Assembly: GCF_030848945.1 (NCBI RefSeq) | Contig: NZ_JANHAX010000010.1 | Coordinates: 1-41,426 of the forward strand | Length of the DNA: 41,426 bases | From: Marimonas arenosa | Lineage (GTDB): Bacteria > Pseudomonadota > Alphaproteobacteria > Rhodobacterales > Rhodobacteraceae | Reading direction: 5' to 3' | In this document: piece by piece, positions 8,070 through 16,378 of the stretch | How the letters are laid out: each line of letters opens with the position of its first letter | How positions within the stretch are numbered: position 1 is the stretch's first letter | The notes under the pieces: model-generated | Told to the model about the DNA's origin: nothing | What the model saw: the letters and a program-made list of their open reading frames with translations, nothing else | Databases searched by the model: none | Position numbers and translations under genes: made by a program

Positions 8070-9230
8070 ATGACCAAACAACCTGACCACATCTCGAAAA
8101 AGCAGTTCATGGAAGAGCTGCAACGCTACAGGAAGGGATCGGTAACCCGCCGCCACTTCCTGAACGTCACCGGCCTTGGTGCGGCTTCGGCGGTGCTCGG
8201 TGCTGCCGTTCCGGGTCTGCGGCCGCGTCCGGCCTTCGCTGCCGGTGAAATTGGCGACCGCGTGGTTCTGGCCACCTGGCCGAACTACCACGATCCCGAA
8301 AATTTCGACGCCTTCACCGAAGCGACCGGCGCCCATGTCCAGGTCAACGTGTTCGGCTCGAACGAGGAAATGCTGGCAAAGCTACAAGCTGGCGCCACCG
8401 GCTGGGACGTGTTCGTGCCGACGAACTACACCATCACCACCTATGTCGGCGAAGACCTGATCGAGCCGCTCGATACCGCGCTTCTGCCGAATTACGACCC
8501 CAATGCCTATGACCCGCGCTTCGCCGAGGCCGGTTCTGTCGACGGCAAGCTCTATGCCGTACCCAAGGACTGGGGCACCACCGGCTTCGTGGTCAACACC
8601 GACCATACGGGCGGCAAGACGCTGGACAGCTGGAAAGGTTTCTTTGACATTACCCGCGACACGTTCTCGGGCCGCACCATGGTGCATGACTACCAGCTGA
8701 CCACCATTGGCAACGCGCTGAAATATTTCGACTATTCCTTCAACTCGGTCGATCCGGCCGAGCTGGCCGATGCCGAGAAACTGCTGATCGAGTGCAAGCC
8801 GCACCTGTTCGCGATCTCGTCGGACTACCAGCCGTCGATGCGCAACGGTGACGCCTGGATGTCGATGGCCTGGACCGGCGACGGCAAGCAGCTGAACGCC
8901 GACATTCCCGCGATCATCTATGTGCTCGGTAAGGAAGGCGGAGAGATCTGGTCGGACTACTATGCTGTGCCCAAGGGCGCGCCGCACCGTGCCGCGGCCT
9001 ATGCGCTGATCAACTTCCTGCTCGACCCCAAGGTCAACGCCAAGGAAGTGCTGGCGCATGGCTATCCTTCGGCCGATGCGCATACCAACGCGCTCTTGCC
9101 GGAAAGCCTGCTGAACGACCCGATCCTCTATCCGGCGCAAGAGCTGCTGTCGCCGCTGGAATTCGGTGCCGCCGTCACCCTGACCGACCCGAACCGCGCC
9201 GAGCTGATGGCGCGTTTCAAGTCGGCCTGA
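8070..9230 (+). CDS. ABC transporter substrate-binding protein, PotD/PotF-like
   Basis: A 386-aa periplasmic binding protein of the spermidine/putrescine family (SBP_bac class). The N-terminus carries a twin-arginine-type signal (TRRHFLNVTGLGAAS, about residues 27-41), with cleavage near AFAAGE. The mature region has family landmarks such as VLATWPNYHDPENF, the DVFVPTNYTI pocket segment and the VPKDWGTTGFVVN block. A long pre-signal region of about 25 residues precedes the RR pair. AGGGGAT upstream supports the start. It follows the ATPase by 39 nt and precedes the permeases. The substrate is not determinable by eye. Confidence 0.9.
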   Translation: MTKQPDHISKKQFMEELQRYRKGSVTRRHFLNVTGLGAASAVLGAAVPGLRPRPAFAAGEIGDRVVLATWPNYHDPENFDAFTEATGAHVQVNVFGSNEEMLAKLQAGATGWDVFVPTNYTITTYVGEDLIEPLDTALLPNYDPNAYDPRFAEAGSVDGKLYAVPKDWGTTGFVVNTDHTGGKTLDSWKGFFDITRDTFSGRTMVHDYQLTTIGNALKYFDYSFNSVDPAELADAEKLLIECKPHLFAISSDYQPSMRNGDAWMSMAWTGDGKQLNADIPAIIYVLGKEGGEIWSDYYAVPKGAPHRAAAYALINFLLDPKVNAKEVLAHGYPSADAHTNALLPESLLNDPILYPAQELLSPLEFGAAVTLTDPNRAELMARFKSA

Positions 9231-9255
9231 GGCAGGCCAAACAGGTGAAGACGAC

Positions 9256-10107
9256 ATGACACAGCGGACGAGAAACCTTCTGTTGCTGGCCCCGGCAGGC
9301 GCATGGTTCCTGCTGATGCTGATCGTGCCGCTGAGTGTCGTTTTCATCTTCAGCTTCGGAGAGCGGGGGCCGGCCGGCGGCTATGTTCCCGCTCTCACCC
9401 TTGAGCAATACGCCAACCTGCCGGCCCGCTGGGCGGCATTTCGCAATACCATGATCCTGGCCCCGACCGGCACTCTGGCGGCGCTGTTGATCGCCTATCC
9501 GCTGGCCTATTTCCTGGCCGTGAAAGTAAGCGCAAAATGGAAGATGACGCTTTTGGTTCTGGTCATCGTGCCGTTCTGGACCTCGATCCTGATCCGCAGC
9601 TACGCCTGGATCTTCCTGCTGGGCGGGCGCGGCATCCCCGCGCTGCTTGACTGGATCGGGATAGAGGGCGTGCGCCTGATCAACACGCCGTTTTCGGTGC
9701 TGGTGGGCATCGTCTATGGTTACCTGCCGCTGATGGTCTTTCCGATCTTCGTCAGCCTCGACCGGCTCGACAAGCGTCTTCTCGAGGCCTCTTCCGACCT
9801 CGGCGCCCGGCCGTGGCGCACTTTCCTGCAGGTCACGCTACCGCTGTCGATCCCGGGCATCGCCACCGGCTGCATGCTGGTCTTCATCCTGCTGATGGGC
9901 GAATACCTAATCCCGGCGCTTCTGGGCGGCGGCAAGGTGTTCTTCGTCGGTAACGCGCTGGTCGATCTGTTCCTGCAATCGCGCAACTGGGCCTTCGGGT
10001 CTGCCGTCGCCGTGACACTGGTCGTGGTGATGCTGATCACGGTGACAATCTACATGCGGTTCATCTCGCGGGTGGGGGGCACCCGTGACGATGTCGCTCT
10101 GATGTGA
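9256..10107 (+). CDS. potB: ABC transporter permease, PotB-like
   Basis: A 283-aa inner-membrane permease with about six transmembrane segments. It begins with a hydrophobic helix (LLLLAPAGAWFLLMLIVPLS), typical of PotB. The cytoplasmic EAA loop, which docks on the ATPase, is seen as LEASSDLGARPWRTFLQVTL, residues about 176-195. It lies between the binding protein (25 nt upstream) and the second permease (7 nt downstream), so the operon is tightly packed. Length is normal for the family. Confidence 0.9.
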   Translation: MTQRTRNLLLLAPAGAWFLLMLIVPLSVVFIFSFGERGPAGGYVPALTLEQYANLPARWAAFRNTMILAPTGTLAALLIAYPLAYFLAVKVSAKWKMTLLVLVIVPFWTSILIRSYAWIFLLGGRGIPALLDWIGIEGVRLINTPFSVLVGIVYGYLPLMVFPIFVSLDRLDKRLLEASSDLGARPWRTFLQVTLPLSIPGIATGCMLVFILLMGEYLIPALLGGGKVFFVGNALVDLFLQSRNWAFGSAVAVTLVVVMLITVTIYMRFISRVGGTRDDVALM

Positions 10108-10114
10108 GGCCGCG

Positions 10115-10933
10115 ATGAGAGTTTACGCCACGCTGGTCTATCTGTTCCTCTACATCCCGATCGGGGTGATCGCGCTTTTCAGCTTCAACGCCGGCCGCCA
10201 TGCCAGTCAGCTTCAGGGCTTCTCGATTAAATGGTACGGCAAGGCGCTGAATAATCCGTTCGTCATGGATGCGCTGGAAACCAGCCTGATCGTCGCGCTC
10301 GTCTCCGCCACCTTCGCCAGCGTGTTCGGCGCAATGGCGGCGGTGGCGCTGCATGGCATCAAGGGGCCGGTACGAACGATTTTCGACGGTTTGATCTATG
10401 TCGCCGTGATGATCCCCGGCATCGTCATCGGCATTGCCACGCTGATCGGCCTCGTCACCCTGTTCGACCAACTCAACCCGATGATCGCCGCGATTTGGCC
10501 CGGCGGCTTTGAGCCGCCAAAGCTCCAGATGGGCATGCTATCGCTCATTGCCGCCCACACGATGTTCCTGATGGCGCTTTGCATCATCATCGTCCGGGCA
10601 CGGCTGTCCGGCATGGACCGGTCGCTGACCGAGGCCAGCGCCGATCTTTACGCCACGCCGATGGCGACCTTCCGGCAGGTCACGCTGCCGCTGATCTTCC
10701 CTGCCATCGTTGCCGGGTTCCTGCTGAGCTTCACCTTCAGCTTCGATGATTTCATCATCGCTTTCTTCGTCGCCGGGTCCGAGACCACCTTGCCGATCTA
10801 TGTCTTTTCCTCGATCCGTCGCGGCGTTACGCCCGAGATCAACGCCATCGGCACAATGGTGCTGGGCGTGTCCCTGGTGCTGCTGGTCACGGCGCAGATC
10901 CTTCTCAGACGAGGGGAGAAAAAATCCCGATGA
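10115..10933 (+). CDS. potC: ABC transporter permease, PotC-like
   Basis: A 272-aa inner-membrane permease, partner of the preceding one. It has about six transmembrane helices and an EAA loop reading TEASADLYATPMATFRQVTL near residues 171-190. The ribosome site GTGAGG is upstream of the ATG. The last codons overlap the start of the following dehydrogenase gene (ATGA), which indicates translational coupling and suggests that the dehydrogenase acts on the imported compound. Confidence 0.9.
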   Translation: MRVYATLVYLFLYIPIGVIALFSFNAGRHASQLQGFSIKWYGKALNNPFVMDALETSLIVALVSATFASVFGAMAAVALHGIKGPVRTIFDGLIYVAVMIPGIVIGIATLIGLVTLFDQLNPMIAAIWPGGFEPPKLQMGMLSLIAAHTMFLMALCIIIVRARLSGMDRSLTEASADLYATPMATFRQVTLPLIFPAIVAGFLLSFTFSFDDFIIAFFVAGSETTLPIYVFSSIRRGVTPEINAIGTMVLGVSLVLLVTAQILLRRGEKKSR

Positions 10934-11727
10934 CACTCGACTTCCCTGCCGCCGGTCGCGGGTTCGCCCGCCCGCTTGCTGATCGCGTTGCCTTTGTCAC
11001 CGGGGCCGGGTCCGGTATCGCACGAGCCGGAACGCTGGCGATGGCCCGCTGCGGCGCACATGTGGTCGTGACCGACCGGGATGCAACTCTGGCCGAGGCC
11101 ACAGAAGGGGCGATACGCGACGAAGGGCTTTCCGCTACGGCAATGCAGCTCGACGTCACCGATGACGCGGCGCTGGAAGCGGCGCTGGCGAAGGCCATCG
11201 CCGATCATGGCCGTCTGGACGTTCTGCATTCCCATGCCGGGCTTCAGATCGAAGGGCCGCTCGAAGCTGTGTCGGCGGACGGCATGGATGCCTCATGGGC
11301 CCTGAACGTGCGGGCACATTTCGTCGCCTCGAAAGCCGTCGTCGGCCAGATGCGGGCGCAGGGTGGCGGCTCGATCATCGTCACGGCATCGAATTCGGGT
11401 GTGCAATACGACCGCGAAATGATCGCCTATGCCACGTCAAAACATGCCGCCGTCGCCATGGTGCGGCAGATGGCGGCGGATTACGCAGGGGAAAACATCC
11501 GTTTCAACGCGCTGTGCCCTGGTTTCGTCGACACGCCCTTCAATGCCGGGTTCGAGACCCAGATGGGCGGACGCGCCGCATTGGAAGAATACATTGCCAG
11601 CAACATTCCGATGGGGCGCTGGGCGACGGTCGAGGAAATTGCCGATGCCATCGTGTTCCTCGCCTCGGACATGTCGTCTTTCGTCACCGGTCATGCGCTG
11701 GTGATCGACGGCGGCGAATGCATCTGA
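10930..11727 (+). CDS. Short-chain dehydrogenase/reductase (SDR), first of two
   Basis: A 265-aa NAD(P)-dependent classical SDR. The Rossmann dinucleotide loop near residue 25 reads TGAGSGIAR, with Ala in place of the last conserved Gly of TGxxxGIG. The catalytic Tyr and Lys are in YATSK, with an upstream Ser in the TASNSG segment. PGFVDTPF and the C-terminal SFVTGHALVIDGG motif are standard. The start overlaps the stop of the permease gene, so it belongs to the transporter operon. The substrate is unknown. The Ala substitution may still allow cofactor binding, because this glycine varies in some SDRs. Confidence 0.9.
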   Translation: MTLDFPAAGRGFARPLADRVAFVTGAGSGIARAGTLAMARCGAHVVVTDRDATLAEATEGAIRDEGLSATAMQLDVTDDAALEAALAKAIADHGRLDVLHSHAGLQIEGPLEAVSADGMDASWALNVRAHFVASKAVVGQMRAQGGGSIIVTASNSGVQYDREMIAYATSKHAAVAMVRQMAADYAGENIRFNALCPGFVDTPFNAGFETQMGGRAALEEYIASNIPMGRWATVEEIADAIVFLASDMSSFVTGHALVIDGGECI

Positions 11728-11765
11728 CGCAGGCAGCGTCGGAACAGGAACAGGGAGACCTATCG

Positions 11766-12551
11766 ATGCCCGACATCAATCCGAATGGCCGCCTGGCCGG
11801 CAAGATCGCGGTCATCACCGGTGGCGCGGCCGGTATGGGCCGCGAAACCGCGCTGACTTTCGCCCGCGAAGGCGCCAAGGTCAGCATATTCGACATCCAG
11901 GACGATCTGGGCGCCGAGACGGTGTCTATGATCACAGAAATGGGAGGCGATGCGGCCTTTTTCCATTGCGATGTGACCAAAGCGGCAGAAATTGATACTG
12001 CCTTTGCCGCCGCGATCGACACCTTTGGCCCCTACAACGTGCTTTTCAACCATGCCGGTACGATCATCGTCGCGCCACTGCACGAGACGCCAGAGGCGGA
12101 ATATGACCGTCTGATGGACATCAACGTCAAATCCGCCTTTCTGGTCACGCAACGCGCCGTGAAACACATGAGCGACAATGACGGTGGCTCGATCGTCATC
12201 ACGGGCTCGATCGCCTCGGAACTTGGCTATGCGCTGGAGGCCGTCTATTGCATGTCGAAGGGCGCCGTCCTTCAGCTCATGCGCACGATCTCTGTGGAAT
12301 ACCGCGACGCCGGAATCCGCTGCAACGCGGTGTGCCCTGGCTTCGTCGAAACCGCCCACGGCTTGCGCGAAATTGCCGAACTCGATGCGGCCGGACAACA
12401 ATGGGAAGAAGAGGGCATGGCGGCCACTCAGGGGCGTATCTGCCGCCCCGAAGAAGTTGCCAACGCTGTCCTGTTCCTGGCCTCGGACGAAGCAAGCTTC
12501 GTAAATGGCACCGCGCTTTACGTCGACAACGGATGGTATGCGAAAGGGTAG
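11766..12551 (+). CDS. Short-chain dehydrogenase/reductase (SDR), second of two
   Basis: A 261-aa classical SDR. The cofactor loop reads TGGAAGMGR and the catalytic pair is YCMSK, with the Ser in ITGSIAS. A DIQ sequence after the second beta strand contains the acidic residue that usually favours NAD over NADP. CAGGGAG upstream fixes the start at 11766. An in-frame extension upstream reads through the first SDR and is not real. It ends the potABCD-SDR-SDR operon, and together the two enzymes suggest stepwise oxidation of the imported substrate. About 200 bp of gene-poor sequence follows, before the mobile module. Confidence 0.9.
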   Translation: MPDINPNGRLAGKIAVITGGAAGMGRETALTFAREGAKVSIFDIQDDLGAETVSMITEMGGDAAFFHCDVTKAAEIDTAFAAAIDTFGPYNVLFNHAGTIIVAPLHETPEAEYDRLMDINVKSAFLVTQRAVKHMSDNDGGSIVITGSIASELGYALEAVYCMSKGAVLQLMRTISVEYRDAGIRCNAVCPGFVETAHGLREIAELDAAGQQWEEEGMAATQGRICRPEEVANAVLFLASDEASFVNGTALYVDNGWYAKG

Positions 12552-12749
12552 ATGAACACTGTGAATGTCATTGGCATTCAGCTCTCCTGTGTGGCCTTTT
12601 CGAATTGCTTCCTGGAATAGCGAATCTGTCTGGCAACGGCAGTGTTGCGTACTTTGTGCCAGCTTGGGCAATTTTCAGCACCGATCAAATTGGGCTCAAA
12701 CCGATTATCTGACGCTTTCGGTGGGATTGCCGTCGGTCGAATGACCGCT

Positions 12750-12804
12750 TTAATGCCTCTCGTGGATTCACTTTGCGCCCGCAGCGAATGACGGCTCCCC
12801 GCCC
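12750..12804 (+). repeat. 55-bp perfect inverted repeat, left arm
   Basis: These 55 bases, beginning TTAATGCCTCTCGTGG and ending GGCTCCCCGCCC, are identical base for base to the reverse complement of 16190-16244. The pair encloses about 3.4 kb carrying the methyltransferase and the DUF5681-type gene. The left arm cuts off the truncated gene at 12805-12967. The spacer sides of the two arms do not continue to match. Confidence 0.9.
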
Positions 12805-12967
12805 TTCTGAACGCCGTCCTCGGCTTTGGCCCCGGTCCCTGCTCGGTAATCTGTGGCGGCAGGTAGCTCTCCCAGATCGTATCCACCAAGGCCTTCACCT
12901 CGGGATGCTCTGACCACCGATGCACGTCGATCGGCCTGGAGTGCCTCGGGTTGTCTATCACTGCCAT
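12805..12967 (-). pseudogene. N-terminal fragment of a conserved mobile-element protein
   Basis: Starting at an ATG at 12967, this frame reads MAVIDNPRHSRPIDVHRWS, then HPEVKALVDTIW and GPGPKPRTAFR. I recognise this as the opening of a conserved hypothetical protein found in Rhodobacteraceae mobile DNA, near DUF927-type genes. Homology ends where the 55-bp repeat begins at 12804, so the rest of the gene has been lost. The frame runs on into the repeat region without meaning. Its normal function is not known to me, though a role in element replication or maintenance is plausible. A dyad at 13091-13114 lies in its upstream region. Confidence 0.5.
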
Positions 12968-13090
12968 GGTGCTGTCCTGCCCTTCGTCTCCCCTCCTAGA
13001 TAGTCCTCTTAAGGGCTCTACCAAGGGGTCCATCCAGGGGGCTTATGGGAGGGCTTGCTGGGTTCCTTCTCTTTCTTCTTATCCATTACT

Positions 13091-13114
13091 TATACCTATT
13101 ATGTCGTAGGTATA
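13091..13114. promoter_or_regulatory. Perfect dyad, possible operator
   Basis: TATACCTA (13091-13098) and TAGGTATA (13107-13114) are perfect 8-bp inverted arms around an 8-bp centre. They lie about 125 bp upstream of the truncated minus-strand gene that starts at 12967. The arrangement fits a dimeric repressor site. There is no T-run to suggest a terminator. Confidence 0.4.
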
Positions 13115-13288
13115 TCCCCCCAAGAGATAGGATCAGAGAGGCCAAGATTAGGGTCCCCGAAACAGGGGCATAAACGGGGGCATTTCCGGCCAACCCTGTG
13201 ACCCGGAACCCTTGCTAGCTTGTCTCAGAGAGCGGTGGCTGTGCTGCCAGTCTCAAGCTATTGGGTCTTAGGCCAAGAACCCAAAATA

Positions 13289-13479
13289 CAGGGAATTTAC
13301 AGGGAAATCCGCCAATTTTGGCTTGGATTGGGTTGCTTCTCGAGTTTCAAGGCGCGAAAATGGACTTCTTCTCAGTGGGTTGGCGGCGATTTCCCTGTTC
13401 TTTGACAACAGGGAATTTCATTCCTGCAAACAGGGAAAAACGGGACGGAAACAGGGATTTGAATTCGGCTTGCAGGGAA
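13289..13479 (+). repeat. CAGGGAA repeat cluster
   Basis: Five direct CAGGGAA heptamers lie at 13289, 13300, 13409, 13431 and 13473, with one inverted copy at 13391-13397 and one near match (CAGGGAT) at 13452. Two are 11 bases apart, as at 5507-5524. The surrounding 13115-13836 stretch has no convincing gene. The repeats could be iterons, a recombinase-binding array or passive dispersed repeats. Confidence 0.6.
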
Positions 13480-13836
13480 CCGTCGTGTTGCCGCCGAGCG
13501 TCGGCGCATCTGCAATTGGCGTCGGCCATCGATGTGGTCGTGTTTTGGAAGTAGAGCCACGGCGGAACTGTTGATGTTGCGCAAATTGAATGTTCTTGAT
13601 ATGTTCCGATTGGGCGATTCTGCAGGTAAGGCAGTGTCGCTCCGCACGGACAACCTGACCAAAGGCGCCCTTCGTTAAGGACGGCCCCTGGCAAGCAGGA
13701 TCCGGGCGCGGATAATCCGCCAGGACAAGTCGCTGCCGACGAGGCCGCGTCACCCTTACGGTGGGACCCGGTAAGTCCATGTTCCAATAGGACCACGGCA
13801 ACTTTCAACCGACATAGAACGCCAGTTTGGCGACCG

Positions 13837-13860
13837 AAAAAGCGGGTCTTTTCGAAGACC
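13837..13860 (-). terminator. Small UUCG-type hairpin upstream of the methyltransferase gene
   Basis: GGTCTT (13845-13850) and AAGACC (13855-13860) form a 6-bp stem with a TTCG loop. Read on the minus strand it is followed by CGC and five T's, like a weak terminator. On the plus strand it sits 22 nt before the methyltransferase start and could shape its leader. No minus-strand gene that needs termination is seen. Confidence 0.3.
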
Positions 13861-13882
13861 GTCCAAAAAGAGGAGCAAGCAA

Positions 13883-15181
13883 ATGACTTGCCCGATTGAA
13901 CATATCGCGATCGGCGATCTCAAACCCTGGGCAAGGAATGCCCGGACTCATTCGAAAAAGCAGATTCGGCAGATTGCGGACAGCATCGAGACCTTCGGGT
14001 TCACCAACCCGGTGCTGATCGATGAGCGCCGGACCATCCTGGCCGGCCACGGCCGAGTGGAAGGCGCGCGACTTCTAGGTATGACCGAAGTGCCATGTCT
14101 GAGGCTGGACCACATGACCGAAGACGAAAAGCGGGCCTATGTCCTGGCCGACAACAAGCTCGCAATCAATGCCGGATGGGACGACGATCTTCTGGCGGCA
14201 GAACTGGGCGAGCTGATGTCGTCAGATCTGGAGTTCGACGTGTCAGTAACCGGGTTCTCGATCCCGGAGATCGATGGCCTGCTGGACACGGTCGCGCCGG
14301 AGGAACCCGGAGATCCGGAAGACGACCTCCTTCCGATCGAAGTGTCTGCGCGGGTTCAGCCTGGCGATATCTGGCTTCTTGGCCGGCACCGCTTGATCTG
14401 CGGAGACGCGCTCAATCCGGAGACGATCTCGGCATTGATGGATGGCGGGGAGGCGCGGATGGTGTTCAGCGACCCGCCATACAACGTGCCGATCGACGGC
14501 CATGTCGGAAACTCGGGCAAGATCCAGCACCGAGAGTTCGCCATGGCGTCGGGTGAGATGAGCCAGCCAGAGTTCACCCGCTTCCTGACAACGGCCTTCC
14601 GCAACCTGGCGGACTACAGCGTTGACGGATCGATCCATTACATCTGCATGGACTGGCGGCATATGTCGGAGATGCTGGCGGCGGGGCAGGGGGTCTACGA
14701 CGAGATGAAGAACCTGATCGTCTGGGCCAAGGACAATGGTGGCATGGGGTCCTTCTATCGCTCGCGCCACGAGTTGATCTTCGTGTTCAAGAAGGGCAGC
14801 GCGCCGCACCTGAACAATTTCGAGTTGGGCCAGCATGGGCGGTATCGGACGAATGTCTGGGAATACCGTGGTGCAAACAGCCGCCATGCCGCCCGTATGG
14901 ACGAACTGATGCTGCACCCGACGGTGAAGCCGGTCCAGATGATTGCCGATGCGATCCGGGATGTCTCGGGTCGAGGCGACATCGTGCTCGACGTTTTCGG
15001 TGGATCGGGCTCGACGCTGATCGCTGCCGAAAAGACCGGGCGCCGCGGATATCTCTGCGAGCTCGATCCGATCTACTGTGACCGGATCCTGGCGCGTTGG
15101 GAGACCTACGCCAAAGACGAGGCGGAGCAGGTGCTTTGCGGATGGCAGCCATCTGCCCTGGTCAGTGAGGCAGCGCAGTGA
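13883..15181 (+). CDS. ParB-like domain / DNA methyltransferase fusion
   Basis: A 432-aa protein with two parts. Residues about 5-110 form a ParB/sulfiredoxin-type domain (NPVLIDERR, then AGHGRVEGARLLG). Residues about 160-425 form an N-4/N-6-type DNA methylase, with catalytic DPPY at 197-200 and the AdoMet-binding motif DVFGGSGST near residue 370, after the HPTVKPV segment. Motif IV before motif I is the beta-class order. It would methylate a base in a sequence that cannot be predicted. AGAGGAG supports the start. It overlaps the next gene and lies within the 55-bp inverted repeats. Such fusions are common in prophages and integrative elements, and no restriction enzyme gene is present, so it is probably an orphan methylase. 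Confidence 0.9.
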   Translation: MTCPIEHIAIGDLKPWARNARTHSKKQIRQIADSIETFGFTNPVLIDERRTILAGHGRVEGARLLGMTEVPCLRLDHMTEDEKRAYVLADNKLAINAGWDDDLLAAELGELMSSDLEFDVSVTGFSIPEIDGLLDTVAPEEPGDPEDDLLPIEVSARVQPGDIWLLGRHRLICGDALNPETISALMDGGEARMVFSDPPYNVPIDGHVGNSGKIQHREFAMASGEMSQPEFTRFLTTAFRNLADYSVDGSIHYICMDWRHMSEMLAAGQGVYDEMKNLIVWAKDNGGMGSFYRSRHELIFVFKKGSAPHLNNFELGQHGRYRTNVWEYRGANSRHAARMDELMLHPTVKPVQMIADAIRDVSGRGDIVLDVFGGSGSTLIAAEKTGRRGYLCELDPIYCDRILARWETYAKDEAEQVLCGWQPSALVSEAAQ

Positions 15182-15894
15182 TGAAAAAGAAAGCCAACCT
15201 TCCAATGCCCCGAGCGGACGCTGACTATGAGGTCGGCTATGGGAAACCACCGGAAAACACCCGTTTCAAGGCGGGCAAATCCGGCAATCCGAAGGGGCGG
15301 CCACGCGGCGCGAAAAACAAGCGGCCAAAGCTGAACGAGGAACGGCTGAAGGGTATCATCCTGGACGAGGCGTATCGCGACATCACGGTGCGCGACGGCA
15401 ACCGGAACGTCACAGTTCCGATGGCGCAGGCGATCGTGCGTGCGATGGCCGTCAATGCCGCCAAGGGGCAGCACAGGTCACAGCGTCTGTTCGCTGAACT
15501 GCTTAGCGCGACGGAAAGCCAGAACAGGCAGCTCTCGGACGAGTGGGTGCAAACTGCCATCGCCTACAAGGTCGAATGGGACAAAGAACTGCAGCGCAGG
15601 AAGGATCACGGGATCACGCATTTGCCGGATCCGCTGCCACACCCGGACCAGGTCAGGATCGACTTCAAGACGGGAGAGGCCCGTATCCAGGGACCGATGT
15701 GCAAGGAAGACGTTGCCGAGTTGGAGAAATGGCAGGACCAACGTGCAATGTGGCAGGAGGAGCTCGACGAGATCAACAAGGACCTGGAAACCGAACGGGA
15801 CGAAGGCATCCGCGAACTCCTTCTGGACGAAAAGGCCCATGCCAAGAAGATGCTCGCGCTGCTCGACCGGCTGCTCGAGGCAATCGGGTATTAA
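15178..15894 (+). CDS. DUF5681-type protein
   Basis: A 238-aa protein starting at GTG 15178 (or ATG 15181), overlapping the stop of the methyltransferase gene. The N-terminal motif NTRFKAGKSGNPKGRPRGAK is the hallmark of DUF5681, a small basic domain often found near phage-type terminase and methylase genes. Residues about 160-238 are highly charged and predicted helical or coiled coil (LEKWQDQ, then EELDEINKDLETE). Its function is unknown. A DNA-packaging or DNA-binding role is an inference from neighbours in other genomes. A truncated inverted copy of its 3' half is at 36806-37219. Confidence 0.75.
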   Translation: MMKKKANLPMPRADADYEVGYGKPPENTRFKAGKSGNPKGRPRGAKNKRPKLNEERLKGIILDEAYRDITVRDGNRNVTVPMAQAIVRAMAVNAAKGQHRSQRLFAELLSATESQNRQLSDEWVQTAIAYKVEWDKELQRRKDHGITHLPDPLPHPDQVRIDFKTGEARIQGPMCKEDVAELEKWQDQRAMWQEELDEINKDLETERDEGIRELLLDEKAHAKKMLALLDRLLEAIGY

Positions 15895-15966
15895 CGCTTG
15901 AGCAGAGGCACATGTTCTCTTTGAGCCCTGTTGCGACCTTGATCCTAAGTGCAGCATTCGACGGAA
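15481..15966 (+). repeat. Long inverted duplication of the DUF5681 3' end, left copy
   Basis: The last ~135 codons of the DUF5681 gene plus about 70 bp of its downstream sequence are repeated in inverted orientation at 36736-37219. The protein parts differ at only a few residues (for example WDKELQRRKD versus WDEELQRRKE), and the non-coding tail also aligns, for example in GCTTGAGCAGAGGCACATGT. The two copies flank the whole regulator/arsenic segment of about 20 kb. 15895-16189 otherwise holds only a GCCCCTGCAGGGGC palindrome at 16130-16143. Confidence 0.85.
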
Positions 15967-16189
15967 ACGGCGGATTGTGTTGAAAACTCGGAAAACGGCT
16001 AAGCTCGGGTCTTCCGCGAACAGGCATTCAATCGAAGAAGTCCGCCAGCGGCACCACTGACAATCGTTGTGCTGTCCTCTAGCGGCCAGCGTCAGGTTTT
16101 GGCCGCCCCCTCAGCTGCTAAATCCTACCGCCCCTGCAGGGGCATTTCTTGACTCAAGTTTGTGCGAATTCGGAGTTTTTCAACACAAT

Positions 16190-16244
16190 GGGCGGGGAGC
16201 CGTCATTCGCTGCGGGCGCAAAGTGAATCCACGAGAGGCATTAA
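16190..16244 (-). repeat. 55-bp perfect inverted repeat, right arm
   Basis: Exact reverse complement of 12750-12804. It lies 296 bp past the DUF5681-type gene, so the methyltransferase module is fully enclosed. The sequence from 16245 to 16378 shows no gene. Confidence 0.9.
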
Positions 16245-16378
16245 GGGGCCGCAAAGCCTTGAGCCATAAGCCGTTTAGTTTGTGAGCAAGACAAGATGCG
16301 GAAGCGTCTCGGTCCGGATCGGATTTGGACCAAAAGACACTACATCTCGTCTGGAGTGATCAGTGACTCTCGTCGGTC

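Noticed and set aside
8382..9347. A 321-aa minus-strand frame opposite the ABC binding-protein gene
   Set aside because: Antisense shadow. The plus-strand frame has a Tat signal and family motifs.
11295..11765. Upstream in-frame extension of the second SDR
   Set aside because: It runs through the first SDR in another frame. The ATG at 11766 has a ribosome site and starts the canonical fold.
16130..16143. GCCCCTGCAGGGGC palindrome as a terminator
   Set aside because: The stem leaves practically no loop and the following bases are not a T-run. It may simply be a restriction-site-like palindrome.
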